Origin: a virus
Virus record (IMG/VR): IMGVR_UViG_3300019999_000023
Span: 1 to 20,850 of that record
DNA: 20,850 nucleotides
Reading direction: 5' to 3' (one strand)
Shown: one piece after another, positions 5,578 to 12,114 of the stretch
Numbering within the stretch: the first letter of the stretch is position 1
Layout: each line of letters opens with the position of its first letter
Made by a program: the position numbers and the translations under genes
Notes under the pieces: model-generated
Database searches by the model: none
Seen by the model: only the letters and a program-made list of their open reading frames with translations
What the model was told of the DNA's origin: nothing

Positions 5578-7530
5578 ATGGCCACGATTCCGGCATCAGC
5601 CGTTGTTAATGTCCTTCCGAGCGTTCTAAACGCAGGCGGTAATTCGTTATTCCTAAATGGCCTCGTCCTTACGTCGAGCACGCGAGTCCCAATGGGAACT
5701 GTGCAATCGTTCCCAGCTGCCTCGAATGTCTCGTCATATTTCGGGGCGCAGGCAACCGAAACCCTTGGCGCGACCGTCTATTTCAACGGCTACAGCAACT
5801 CGACGCAAAAGCCAGGCGCACTCCTATTCGCCCAATACAATTCGACAGCTGTTGCCGCTTATCTTCGGAGCGGCAACATCACCGCCGTTGGAGTGGCTGG
5901 TCTACAAGCCATGAGTGGCTCGCTTACGGTTGTCGTGGACGGCTATGCGCGCACGGCGGGCTCTCTGAGCTTAGCGGCGGCGAATAGCTTCTCTGCTGCG
6001 GCCGCGCTTATCCAGACCGGGTTGAATGCTACCCCAGTTGTTGGGGCGACCTCGACTGGCTCGATTGCCATCTCGACGGCGACTATAACCGGTTCGCTGA
6101 ATGACTTCATCTTGATAGTCACAGCCGCCAGCGGTGCCCCGATTGTCCCTGGCACTATCTTGGCGGGCACGGGTATCGTGGCCGGCACTAGAGTTACGAG
6201 CCAGCTAACTGGGCCAGCTGGAGGCGTCGGCACCTACGCATTCACCGCGTCTGCTCCGCAGGTCGTTGCCAGCGAGGCCATTACCGGCACCTACGGAACA
6301 ATGACCACCACGGCCGTGGCATCCGGAACACTTGCGGTTGGTCAGACGCTATCCGGCGGCACAACCACCGCAGGAACGCTGATCACTGGCCTTGGGACAG
6401 GCACGGGGCTAACCGGGACCTATTACGTCACGCCGTCCCAGACGGTCGTTAGCACGGCGATCACAGCATCTTCTACGCCTCTTACCGTGACATTCGATTC
6501 AGTGTCAGGTGCTTTTATCGTCCAATCTGCAGTGTTGGGGGCGGCCTCGACCGTCGCTTTTGCAACCGGCACCTTATCGGCTTCATTATTGATGACGTCT
6601 GTTACCGGCGCGGCATTATCGCAGGGGGCCGAGGCGGCAACCCCGTCCGCATTCATGACAAGCATATCCGGCCTCACCCAGAATTGGGCAACGTTCCTGT
6701 TTGCGTTCGATCCGGATTTTGGAACCGGAAACACGCAAAAGCTTGCATTCGCGGCATGGGCGAGTGGCCAGAATAGCCGTTATGCATTCCTTTGCTCTGA
6801 TACAGATATCTCTCCAACGCAAAGCACTTCGGCCACCAATAGCCTTGGCTATCTCATTGGCCCGAACGGCAACAATTATGCTGGCACGTGTCTTATCTAT
6901 GATCCTAACAACAGCTATTTAGCTTGGCTAGCGGCAGGATACGCGGCATCGCTTGATTTTGGCGCCACGAACGGGCGAACCACAGCAGCGTTCCGCAGCC
7001 AACCAGGCATTCAGGCGTCTGTCACGAACCAGACGGCTGAGGCCAATCTCGTGGCCAATGGGTACAACCTCTATGGCGCCTTCGCGACGGCCAACCAATC
7101 GTTCCTGTGGTTCTATCCAGGCTCGGTCTCCGGGCCATTCCAATGGCTGGACAGCTACGTCAATCAGATTTGGCTGAATTCTCAGTTGCAGCTGGCCCTT
7201 ATGGAGTTGCTGCAGAACATTCCATCGATCCCGTACAATGCGGCGGGCTACGCCATGATCGAGGCCGCGTGTTTGGATCCCATCAACGCGGGCCTTAATT
7301 TTGGTGCGTTCCGAACTGGTGTGCCATTATCGGATGCGCAGATCATAGAAGTGAATAACGCAGCTGGTGCCAACGTCGCGCCGATCCTAACGGTGCAGGG
7401 ATGGTATTTCCAGGTGCAGCCTGCGACACCGCAAGTACGTGAGGCTAGACAAACCCCGCCGATTTTCTTCTTCTACGTCGATGGGCAAAGCGTTCAGCAG
7501 ATCACAATCAACAGCATTGATGTTCAGTAA
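5578..7530 (+). CDS. Tail sheath protein (DUF3383 family) with tandem module insertion
   Basis: 650 residues, ATG 5578 one base after the upstream stop. The N-terminal 150 residues (SAVVNVLPSVLNAGGNSLFLNGLVL, MGTVQSFPAASNVSSYFG, GYSNSTQKPGALLFAQYN) and C-terminal ~290 residues (SISGLTQNWATFLFAFDPDFG ... WYFQVQPATPQVREAR, PPIFFFYVDGQSVQQITINSI) are DUF3383, the contractile sheath of these phages. The sheath polymer surrounds the tube and contracts on infection. Residues 168-298 are two tandem copies of the Gly/Thr-rich module (LAGTGIVAGTRVTSQLTG ..., then LGTGTGLTGTYYVTPSQTV). They sit in the outer-domain region where sheath proteins vary, so the module probably decorates the tail surface. The protein is longer than the ~450-500 residues I expect for the family; the insertion accounts for most of the excess. 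Confidence 0.88.
   Translation: MATIPASAVVNVLPSVLNAGGNSLFLNGLVLTSSTRVPMGTVQSFPAASNVSSYFGAQATETLGATVYFNGYSNSTQKPGALLFAQYNSTAVAAYLRSGNITAVGVAGLQAMSGSLTVVVDGYARTAGSLSLAAANSFSAAAALIQTGLNATPVVGATSTGSIAISTATITGSLNDFILIVTAASGAPIVPGTILAGTGIVAGTRVTSQLTGPAGGVGTYAFTASAPQVVASEAITGTYGTMTTTAVASGTLAVGQTLSGGTTTAGTLITGLGTGTGLTGTYYVTPSQTVVSTAITASSTPLTVTFDSVSGAFIVQSAVLGAASTVAFATGTLSASLLMTSVTGAALSQGAEAATPSAFMTSISGLTQNWATFLFAFDPDFGTGNTQKLAFAAWASGQNSRYAFLCSDTDISPTQSTSATNSLGYLIGPNGNNYAGTCLIYDPNNSYLAWLAAGYAASLDFGATNGRTTAAFRSQPGIQASVTNQTAEANLVANGYNLYGAFATANQSFLWFYPGSVSGPFQWLDSYVNQIWLNSQLQLALMELLQNIPSIPYNAAGYAMIEAACLDPINAGLNFGAFRTGVPLSDAQIIEVNNAAGANVAPILTVQGWYFQVQPATPQVREARQTPPIFFFYVDGQSVQQITINSIDVQ
6079..6471 (+). 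repeat. Two tandem Gly/Thr-rich modules, copies C1 and C2 (sheath gene)
   Basis: C1 spans about 6079-6285 (ATITGSLNDFILIVTAASG ... GTGIVAGTRVTSQLTGPAGG, GTYAFTASAPQVVASEAIT). C2 spans about 6286-6471 (TTTAVASGTLAVGQTLSGG ... GLGTGTGLTGTYYVTPSQTV, VSTAITA). They share the order strand, 'GTG/GGT..AGT', 'LTG/GTG', 'GTY', 'SQ.V.S' with each other and with copies A and B. Confidence 0.65.
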
Positions 7531-7543
7531 GGAGCCTACGTAA

Positions 7544-7975
7544 ATGGCATCGATCACTAGTGCGAACGCCGTCTATCTTCTCAGCATATCGGCGCTCTAC
7601 CCTATTCCGCAGCAGCTACAGGGCTTCTCAACCGATGAAATCTATGCAACCGACCCGCTAGAATCCGCCGAGATAATGATGGGCGTGGATGGTGTCTTGT
7701 CGGCCGGGTTCATCTTTGTGCCCATTATGCAGACCATCATGCTGCAGGCCGATTCTGTATCCAGTTCAGTCTTCGACACGTGGTGGGCTAATCAGCAGGA
7801 ACAGAAAGACGTATTCTTAGCCACCGGCAGCATCACTCTTCCAAGCATCAAACTGAAATACACCATGTCGAATGGGGTGCTGAAAACGTACCAGGCACTA
7901 GCTGACGCGGGCAAGACGTTGAAACCTAGGAAATACACGATCGCATGGCAGCACATCACGGCGGCGATCACGTAA
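7544..7975 (+). CDS. Tail tube protein
   Basis: 143 residues, ATG 7544 with a strong Shine-Dalgarno (AAGGAG, 7529-7534) overlapping the sheath stop, consistent with the high expression needed for a tube subunit. The content is beta-rich, with YLLSISALYPIPQQLQGFST, DEIYATDPLESAEIMMGVDG, FVPIMQTIMLQADSVSS, a short helix (FDTWWANQQEQKDVF) and a C-terminal RKYTIAWQHITAAIT. This size, strand pattern and place directly after a DUF3383 sheath are those of the tube subunit in related myophages (sometimes annotated 'phage tail fibre protein'). The identification is from context and pattern, not a catalytic motif. Confidence 0.8.
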   Translation: MASITSANAVYLLSISALYPIPQQLQGFSTDEIYATDPLESAEIMMGVDGVLSAGFIFVPIMQTIMLQADSVSSSVFDTWWANQQEQKDVFLATGSITLPSIKLKYTMSNGVLKTYQALADAGKTLKPRKYTIAWQHITAAIT

Positions 7976-7988
7976 GTAACGAGGACAG

Positions 7989-8510
7989 ATGGCACTCAAG
8001 ACATTAGACGTCATCATCGATGATGAGGGACGCGACAACGGCAAGCGGTTTAGAATTACGGAACTTCCCGCCATGCAAGGGGCCAAATGGGCCATGCGCG
8101 CTCTTTTCGCGCTCGGCAGGGTTGGCATCGATGTTCCGGAGGGCTTAAAAGGCGGCGGTATGGCGTCGATAGCGTACTTCGGTGCGCAGGTTCTCCAGAC
8201 TATGCGCTTTGATGATGCCGAGCCGCTCTTGGACGAGATGATGGGTTGTGTTCAAATTTTGCCTGACGCGCATCATCCTACCGTGATCAGGCCGCTCGTC
8301 ATGAACGGTACGGGTGATGACATTGAAGAGATGGCGACAATATTTCGCCTGCAAAAGGAAGCGATCGGTCTCCACCTAGATTTTTTTATACGCGGCGTCC
8401 CATCGACTGGGGGGACGTCGGAGACGCCGCCGGCCTCAAAGACTACGCCAACGTCCCCCGCTCAATCGGGTTCGTCGTCTCTTCGGGGAAAGCGACGCTC
8501 CACGAGTTAA
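7989..8510 (+). CDS. Tail assembly chaperone, short (unshifted) product
   Basis: 173 residues from ATG 7989 (Shine-Dalgarno GAGGA, 7981-7985). The first ~133 residues (LDVIIDDEGRDNGKRFRITELPA, KWAMRALFALGRVGIDVP, VLQTMRFDDAEPLLDEMMG, IEEMATIFRLQKEAIGLHLDF) form a compact domain typical of the gpG-like chaperone that binds the tape measure protein before tube assembly. After the T run at 8381-8387 the zero frame gives only a Ser/Thr/Pro-rich low-complexity tail, as expected for the unshifted product. Its place between tube and tape measure genes is the canonical one. The longer product is described separately. Confidence 0.85.
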   Translation: MALKTLDVIIDDEGRDNGKRFRITELPAMQGAKWAMRALFALGRVGIDVPEGLKGGGMASIAYFGAQVLQTMRFDDAEPLLDEMMGCVQILPDAHHPTVIRPLVMNGTGDDIEEMATIFRLQKEAIGLHLDFFIRGVPSTGGTSETPPASKTTPTSPAQSGSSSLRGKRRSTS

Positions 8511-8611
8511 GCACAATCTACGGCACCGAAGACATGTACGATCTTATCGAGATCGTAATGATTGACATCGCTAACCAGCGCATAATGGCCAAGCAGCAGA
8601 AGAGAGATTAG
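7989..8611 (+). CDS. Tail assembly chaperone, long product by -1 frameshift
   Basis: I read the -1 frame from the slippery run at 8381-8387. It stays open to TAG 8609-8611 and reads YTRRPIDWGDVGDAAGLKDY, then ANVPRSIGFVVSSGKATLHE, LSTIYGTEDMYDLIEIVMID and ending IANQRIMAKQQKRD. The 133 shared residues plus these 74 make a 207-residue gpGT-type protein. The extension contains LHEL..IYG.EDMYDL.EI, a pattern I know from the T part of such chaperones, has no start codon of its own in this frame, and ends at the base before the tape measure ATG (TAGATG). The long form is known in lambda-like phages to recruit tube subunits while the short form coats the tape measure. The joint is a reading-frame inference; no protein data are available here. 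Confidence 0.85.
8381..8430 (+). promoter_or_regulatory. Programmed -1 ribosomal frameshift signal
   Basis: The heptamer T TTT TTT (8381-8387) lies in the zero frame as X XXY YYZ, between the GAT and ATA codons. Four bases later a perfect 8-bp GC-rich stem, GCGGCGTC (8392-8399) with GACGCCGC (8423-8430), closes a 23-base loop. An alternative inner pairing CGTCCC/GGGACG (8396-8401 with 8412-8417) is also possible. Slippery run plus downstream hairpin at the G/T chaperone boundary is the classic tail-gene frameshift architecture. Confidence 0.85.
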
Positions 8612-10552
8612 ATGGCCACCATCATCGACTCTCTCTTTCTCGAACTAGGATTCGATACCACCAAAATTACCAAAGGCCAGAAGGAAGCTAATGCGGCTGT
8701 TAAGAAAACCGCCGAAGAATTTGATAAGCAAGGCAAGCTTATCGAGAAGCAAGCCGCCAAGTTTGGCGAAGCGGTTGGTAACTCGACGGTTAAGCTTTTA
8801 GGACTTTTCGCCACAATGCTCATGGGCGGAAAGGCAGCAAGAGAATTTGTCCAATACATTACGGACGCTGATGCCGCGCTTGGTAGATCAGCGCGGAACT
8901 TACAGGTATCGACAGACACCCTTTCCGAGTGGCAGAACGTCGTAAGGGAATCTGGCGGTAAGGCCGAGGACGCAACGTCATCGATTCAGGCTCTTTCGGC
9001 CAGCATTGCAAACGTTAAACTTGGGCATATTTCTGAGCAGTTTGCAGAGGGATGGTTCAAGATTGCTGCGCTAGGTGGCAAGGCGATGGATTGGAGCAAG
9101 CCGCTTGATCAGTCGATGTTCGATCTTTCGGACAATCTGAAGAGGATTTCCGATAAAGAAGGCCCGGCTGTTGCCCTCCAACTTGCCAAGATGATTGGCA
9201 TCAATGAAGCGCTGTTTAACGTTTTGGTGAGGGGGCGGGAGGTTAATAAGCAGCTGCTTGAACAGCAGAAACAGAGGGGCATCGCCGAGGCTGGGAATAT
9301 AGCTAATGCGCAAAAGTTGCAGAAATCTTACGCCGATACGGCGCAGTCTGGCAGCTATCTTGGGCGAGTGATAGGATCAATCCTAACTCCGGCCATATTG
9401 AGTGTTAATGAGTGGTTGCAACGATCAGCAACGAACTGGGGAAACTGGCTCGTTATAGGGTATGTTAAGTTCGATGCGTTCTTACACCAGGTAACGGCTG
9501 GCTGGCATAAACTGGTAGATATATTCGAGCCTGACTTTGCCTATGTCGATAATCATTGGCGTGAAATGCTTGATCAGATGGAGCACGCCTTCGGCGAGTT
9601 CGGCAATAAGATCGGGCAGTCTGGTTCCTTCTTGCTAGGCATGTTTCAGCAAGCATTCTCCAGTGTGTTCCTGTGGCTTAAGAAAAGCTTCAATGAGATA
9701 TGGGGAGCCGTTTTCGGCCATCCTCCTTTCGGCGATGCGGGCACAACTGGTGGCGCTATCGTTGAAGGTCTTGGCTATGGGTCGACGCCGAAGTCTACGG
9801 GCGGCGGCGAGTCTGGACGATATGGCAGTAATCGTAGCACGTCTTCAGGGAGAGATCGTGGTGGGTCATCGCCAGGAACGAGAGGATGGTGGACTGCTGA
9901 TAGGGTTTCACATGCAATTGAGAAATTACAGGCGGGAGGGGTGTCTGAGCTAGGTGCTAAGGCGCTCGTATCTAGGTGGATGAATGTTGAGGCTACAGGG
10001 GGGCCAACCGCTCAGAATGCAATAGGCGGCGGGCACTATGGGATTGGTCAATGGAGCCGCGCTAGAGCCGGAGCGCTATGGGGGAACCCAGACTTTGATG
10101 CTCAGCTTGATCATGCGGTCAAGGAACTGCACGGCCCAGAGGGTGCAGCGTTAAGCAAATTAAATGCTGCCAAAACAGCTGACGAGGCCGCAACCGGGGC
10201 CAGCATGTTCGAAAGGGCCGAAGGATACAATAGTGGAACTGGGCGAGATAACTTCACGGACAAAACGGCAAGAGGCATTGGTAGCATAGGCAAGGGCGGC
10301 GGCTCAGCGACAACGTCAGGCCAGACCGATCCACACAAGCCGGGCTTTGATCCGAACGCTGTTAAGTTCCATGACTATTTCCCAAAATCTGGCGGGTCTC
10401 CAAGCTCTAGCAATGCGACGACGAACAACTCGCATCAAGCGCATATAACTATTAACTCAAGCTCGGGTAATCCGCACGAAATCGCGAAAGCGGTCAAAGA
10501 TGCGATCGATCGGACAAGTTATGCTATGCATGGGAATTATAGCTTAGCTTAG
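8612..10552 (+). CDS. Tape measure protein with C-terminal tail lysozyme domain
   Basis: 646 residues. ATG 8612 follows the frameshifted chaperone stop directly. Residues 1-60 are charged and helical (coiled-coil-like), residues 60-370 are helix-rich with hydrophobic stretches (KLLGLFATMLMGG; LVIGYVKFDAF), and a Gly/Ser linker follows (390-425). Residues ~427-545 resemble the phage tail lysozyme family: WWTADRVSHAIEKLQAGG, LVSRWMNVEATGGP with the likely catalytic Glu460, HYGIGQW, LWGNPDFDAQLDHAVKEL and FERAEGYNSGTGRDNF. The tape part sets tail length; the lysozyme part would open peptidoglycan during DNA entry. The tape section is short, so the tail should be rather short. The last four bases overlap the stop of a - strand gene. 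Confidence 0.88.
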   Translation: MATIIDSLFLELGFDTTKITKGQKEANAAVKKTAEEFDKQGKLIEKQAAKFGEAVGNSTVKLLGLFATMLMGGKAAREFVQYITDADAALGRSARNLQVSTDTLSEWQNVVRESGGKAEDATSSIQALSASIANVKLGHISEQFAEGWFKIAALGGKAMDWSKPLDQSMFDLSDNLKRISDKEGPAVALQLAKMIGINEALFNVLVRGREVNKQLLEQQKQRGIAEAGNIANAQKLQKSYADTAQSGSYLGRVIGSILTPAILSVNEWLQRSATNWGNWLVIGYVKFDAFLHQVTAGWHKLVDIFEPDFAYVDNHWREMLDQMEHAFGEFGNKIGQSGSFLLGMFQQAFSSVFLWLKKSFNEIWGAVFGHPPFGDAGTTGGAIVEGLGYGSTPKSTGGGESGRYGSNRSTSSGRDRGGSSPGTRGWWTADRVSHAIEKLQAGGVSELGAKALVSRWMNVEATGGPTAQNAIGGGHYGIGQWSRARAGALWGNPDFDAQLDHAVKELHGPEGAALSKLNAAKTADEAATGASMFERAEGYNSGTGRDNFTDKTARGIGSIGKGGGSATTSGQTDPHKPGFDPNAVKFHDYFPKSGGSPSSSNATTNNSHQAHITINSSSGNPHEIAKAVKDAIDRTSYAMHGNYSLA

Positions 10553-10794
10553 CGACACTTATTCCAGCCGGTTTCTAGTTGGTAACAATACCCGTCTTTA
10601 CGCAGCGATTTAGAAATTATATTGCGTGCGTCGCAAGCGCGGTCTGTTGCCGGATCATCGCCATGGCCACCACGGCACCCTTCATCAAGTGAGTTATATA
10701 CGGCTATCATATCTTTTGACTTCTGTGACGAAGCGGCCAGAGCCGGGGCGGTTGTCAGGATCGTTGCGACGGCAAATAGAATTATCTTCCTCAT
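10549..10794 (-). CDS. Small secreted cysteine-containing protein (moron 2)
   Basis: 81 residues, read on the - strand from ATG at 10794; the frame extends further upstream to 10941, but the start at 10794 gives a perfect signal peptide (MRKIILFAVATILTTAPALA, cleavage after ALA) and has a purine-rich AGAGAGATAG before it. The mature ~61 residues carry four cysteines in the order EGCRGG, ACDAR, GYCYQ and WNKCR, which could form two disulfides in the periplasm. No named family is recognised; a remote link to small envelope proteins such as lysozyme-inhibitor types is only a thought. It is the second gene of a two-gene - strand cassette, 19 bases after its partner. Its stop overlaps the tape measure stop by four bases. 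Likely expressed independently of the virion operon. Confidence 0.78.
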   Translation of the reverse strand: MRKIILFAVATILTTAPALAASSQKSKDMIAVYNSLDEGCRGGHGDDPATDRACDARNIISKSLRKDGYCYQLETGWNKCR

Positions 10795-10813
10795 TTTATC
10801 TATCTCTCTACTT

Positions 10814-11041
10814 TTATGGGCATATCCATACACCATTAGCCCAGCAGTATACCGTGCCGCGCATGTTCGGATTTTCGGAATTTCCGTGCAGGAAGCCGTT
10901 CTGGTCCCGCCAGCCACGGAAGCCATCGTCACGGCCAACATTGTCGTCGTGGCGGTGATCGCGATTGCCGTGGAGCAGAGTGCCGTCTGCCATTGCTGGA
11001 AGGGCCATGACCACCGCGATTATAATGATTATCTTCCTCAT
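10814..11041 (-). CDS. Small secreted His/Asp-rich protein (moron 1)
   Basis: 75 residues on the - strand from ATG at 11041. The N-terminus is a signal peptide (MRKIIIIIAVVMALPAMADG, cleavage after AMA). The mature part is rich in His, Asp, Arg and Gly (LLHGNRDHRHDDNVGRDDGF, RGWRDQNGFLHGNSENPNMR) and ends with GTVYCWANGVWICP, a possible disulfide hairpin. The His/Asp content could bind metal, but this is speculation. The first 14 bases of the gene are identical to the first 14 of its neighbour at 10794. It has its own likely promoter upstream (11069-11097). Small exported proteins in this setting are often superinfection-exclusion or host-fitness genes, but no family is recognised. Confidence 0.75.
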   Translation of the reverse strand: MRKIIIIIAVVMALPAMADGTLLHGNRDHRHDDNVGRDDGFRGWRDQNGFLHGNSENPNMRGTVYCWANGVWICP

Positions 11042-11068
11042 GTTTATCGTTCTCTTTCTTCTAATCTA

Positions 11069-11097
11069 GATATGGGGCATTTGCCCCGCGCTGTCAA
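11069..11097 (-). promoter_or_regulatory. Likely promoter of the - strand secreted-protein cassette
   Basis: On the - strand a perfect -35 box TTGACA (plus coordinates 11092-11097) is followed 17 bases later by CATATC (11069-11074), a weak -10. It lies 28 bases upstream of the ATG at 11041. The -35 box overlaps the AAGGA Shine-Dalgarno (11096-11100) of the + strand gene at 11109. The weak -10 suggests dependence on an activator or control at the palindrome inside the spacer. Confidence 0.5.
11074..11087. repeat. Perfect 14-bp palindrome in the promoter spacer (possible operator)
   Basis: GGGGCATTTGCCCC is a self-complementary 14-mer (two 6-bp arms, 2-base centre). It occupies most of the -35/-10 spacer of the - strand promoter. 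There is no following T run on either strand, so it does not look like an intrinsic terminator. A repressor or activator site is the simplest idea. Confidence 0.45.
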
Positions 11098-11108
11098 GGA
11101 CAAATGTC

Positions 11109-11726
11109 ATGGCAACACTTCAGCTCATGACGGCTGACACGTTCACGTATTTCAGCAACGTCTTCCAAGAGCAATGGGGAATCTTCCAGAACGGCATCCC
11201 AGTTGTCACTGCGGACACTGTAGCCGCGTTCGAATATCGGCAGGAATGGGTACTCAGTGACTTCCCGGTCGAGGGCGGCGCGTTTCGGAGCTACGACAAA
11301 GTCTTTACGCCGTTTGATGCGAGATTCAGGTTTGTTGCCGGAGGTTCAGAAGCAAATAGGGCGGCGCTATTGGCGTCGGTGCAGGCGATAGCCGGTAACC
11401 TGACGTTGTATGACGCGGCCTCGCCAGAGGCTATTTATATCGGCTGCAACATCAAGCACTTTGATTATCGAAGGACCTCAACCAGAGGCGTTGGCTTGAT
11501 CGAAATCGATGTATGGCTTGAGCAGGTCATGGTGACCAGTTCATCTCAGAACAATACCGCACAGCCAAGCGGCGCTTCGCCGACGAATGACGGATCGATC
11601 CAGCCGATTGATTTGGGCACGGTGCCAGGAGTTACCGCAACTAACTCTATCGGGACTCTTGGTGGAGGCGCCGGACTACCGGGCGGTAACGCTGGCAATC
11701 TAGGTACATTTCCGGCGTTCACATAA
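11109..11726 (+). CDS. Distal-tail (Dit-like) baseplate protein
   Basis: 205 residues, ATG 11109 preceded by AAGGA (11096-11100). The N-terminal ~145 residues are beta-rich (FQNGIPVVTADTVAAFEYRQEWVL, FPVEGGAFRSYDKVFTPFDARF, RFVAGGSEANRAALLASVQAIA, IDVWLEQVMVT), with a 'defined strands then helix' order I associate with ring-forming baseplate or Dit-like proteins. The C-terminal 50 residues are low-complexity Gly/Pro/Thr (LGGGAGLPGGNAGNLGTFP), probably flexible. It is the first baseplate gene after the tape measure gene and the antisense insert. The product name is by position and fold impression only. Confidence 0.65.
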   Translation: MATLQLMTADTFTYFSNVFQEQWGIFQNGIPVVTADTVAAFEYRQEWVLSDFPVEGGAFRSYDKVFTPFDARFRFVAGGSEANRAALLASVQAIAGNLTLYDAASPEAIYIGCNIKHFDYRRTSTRGVGLIEIDVWLEQVMVTSSSQNNTAQPSGASPTNDGSIQPIDLGTVPGVTATNSIGTLGGGAGLPGGNAGNLGTFPAFT

Positions 11727-12104
11727 ATGCAGATAATCCCGCTCCAGGCAATTCCGTCGCAAACATTGGCCGTCTCACTCGGCACGCAGCAATGCACGAT
11801 CAATGTTTATCAAAAATTCTATGGGGTTTTCCTCGATCTCTATTCTACCAACGCAATTAGCGGTCCCCTTCCGTCGCTAATAATCGGCGGCCAAATATGC
11901 CAGAACATAAATCTGATCGTGCGCTCTCTATATCTAGGGTTCATCGGCGATCTTGCGTTCGTCGATACGCAAGGCACCTCTAATCCGATCTATACAGGGC
12001 TAGGGACCAGGTTCATGCTTGTGTATCTCACCCCAGAAGAAGTTCTGGCTGCGCAGGCGGCATATCAAGAAATGGCTGAAGGTGTAGCTGGCATTGTGAC
12101 ATAA
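11727..12104 (+). CDS. Baseplate plug family protein
   Basis: 125 residues, ATG 11727 immediately after the upstream stop. The sequence IIPLQAIPSQTLAVSLGTQQ, CTINVYQKFYGVFLDLYSTN, SLIIGGQICQNINLIVRSLY, LAFVDTQGTSNPIYTGLGTR, FMLVYLTPEEV matches what I know as the small baseplate plug family (the Pam3 gp18-like domain of minimal myophages). It should seal the lower end of the tube before contraction. The length is as expected. No oddities are seen. Confidence 0.78.
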   Translation: MQIIPLQAIPSQTLAVSLGTQQCTINVYQKFYGVFLDLYSTNAISGPLPSLIIGGQICQNINLIVRSLYLGFIGDLAFVDTQGTSNPIYTGLGTRFMLVYLTPEEVLAAQAAYQEMAEGVAGIVT

Positions 12105-12114
12105 GGCCGTTTTA

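Noticed and set aside
11074-11087. GC palindrome as intrinsic terminator
   Set aside because: No T run follows it on either strand; an operator-like role fits better.
10622-11137. + strand ORF across the secreted-protein cassette
   Set aside because: It is antisense to two - strand genes with good signal peptides, has no Shine-Dalgarno, and runs past the real start at 11109.
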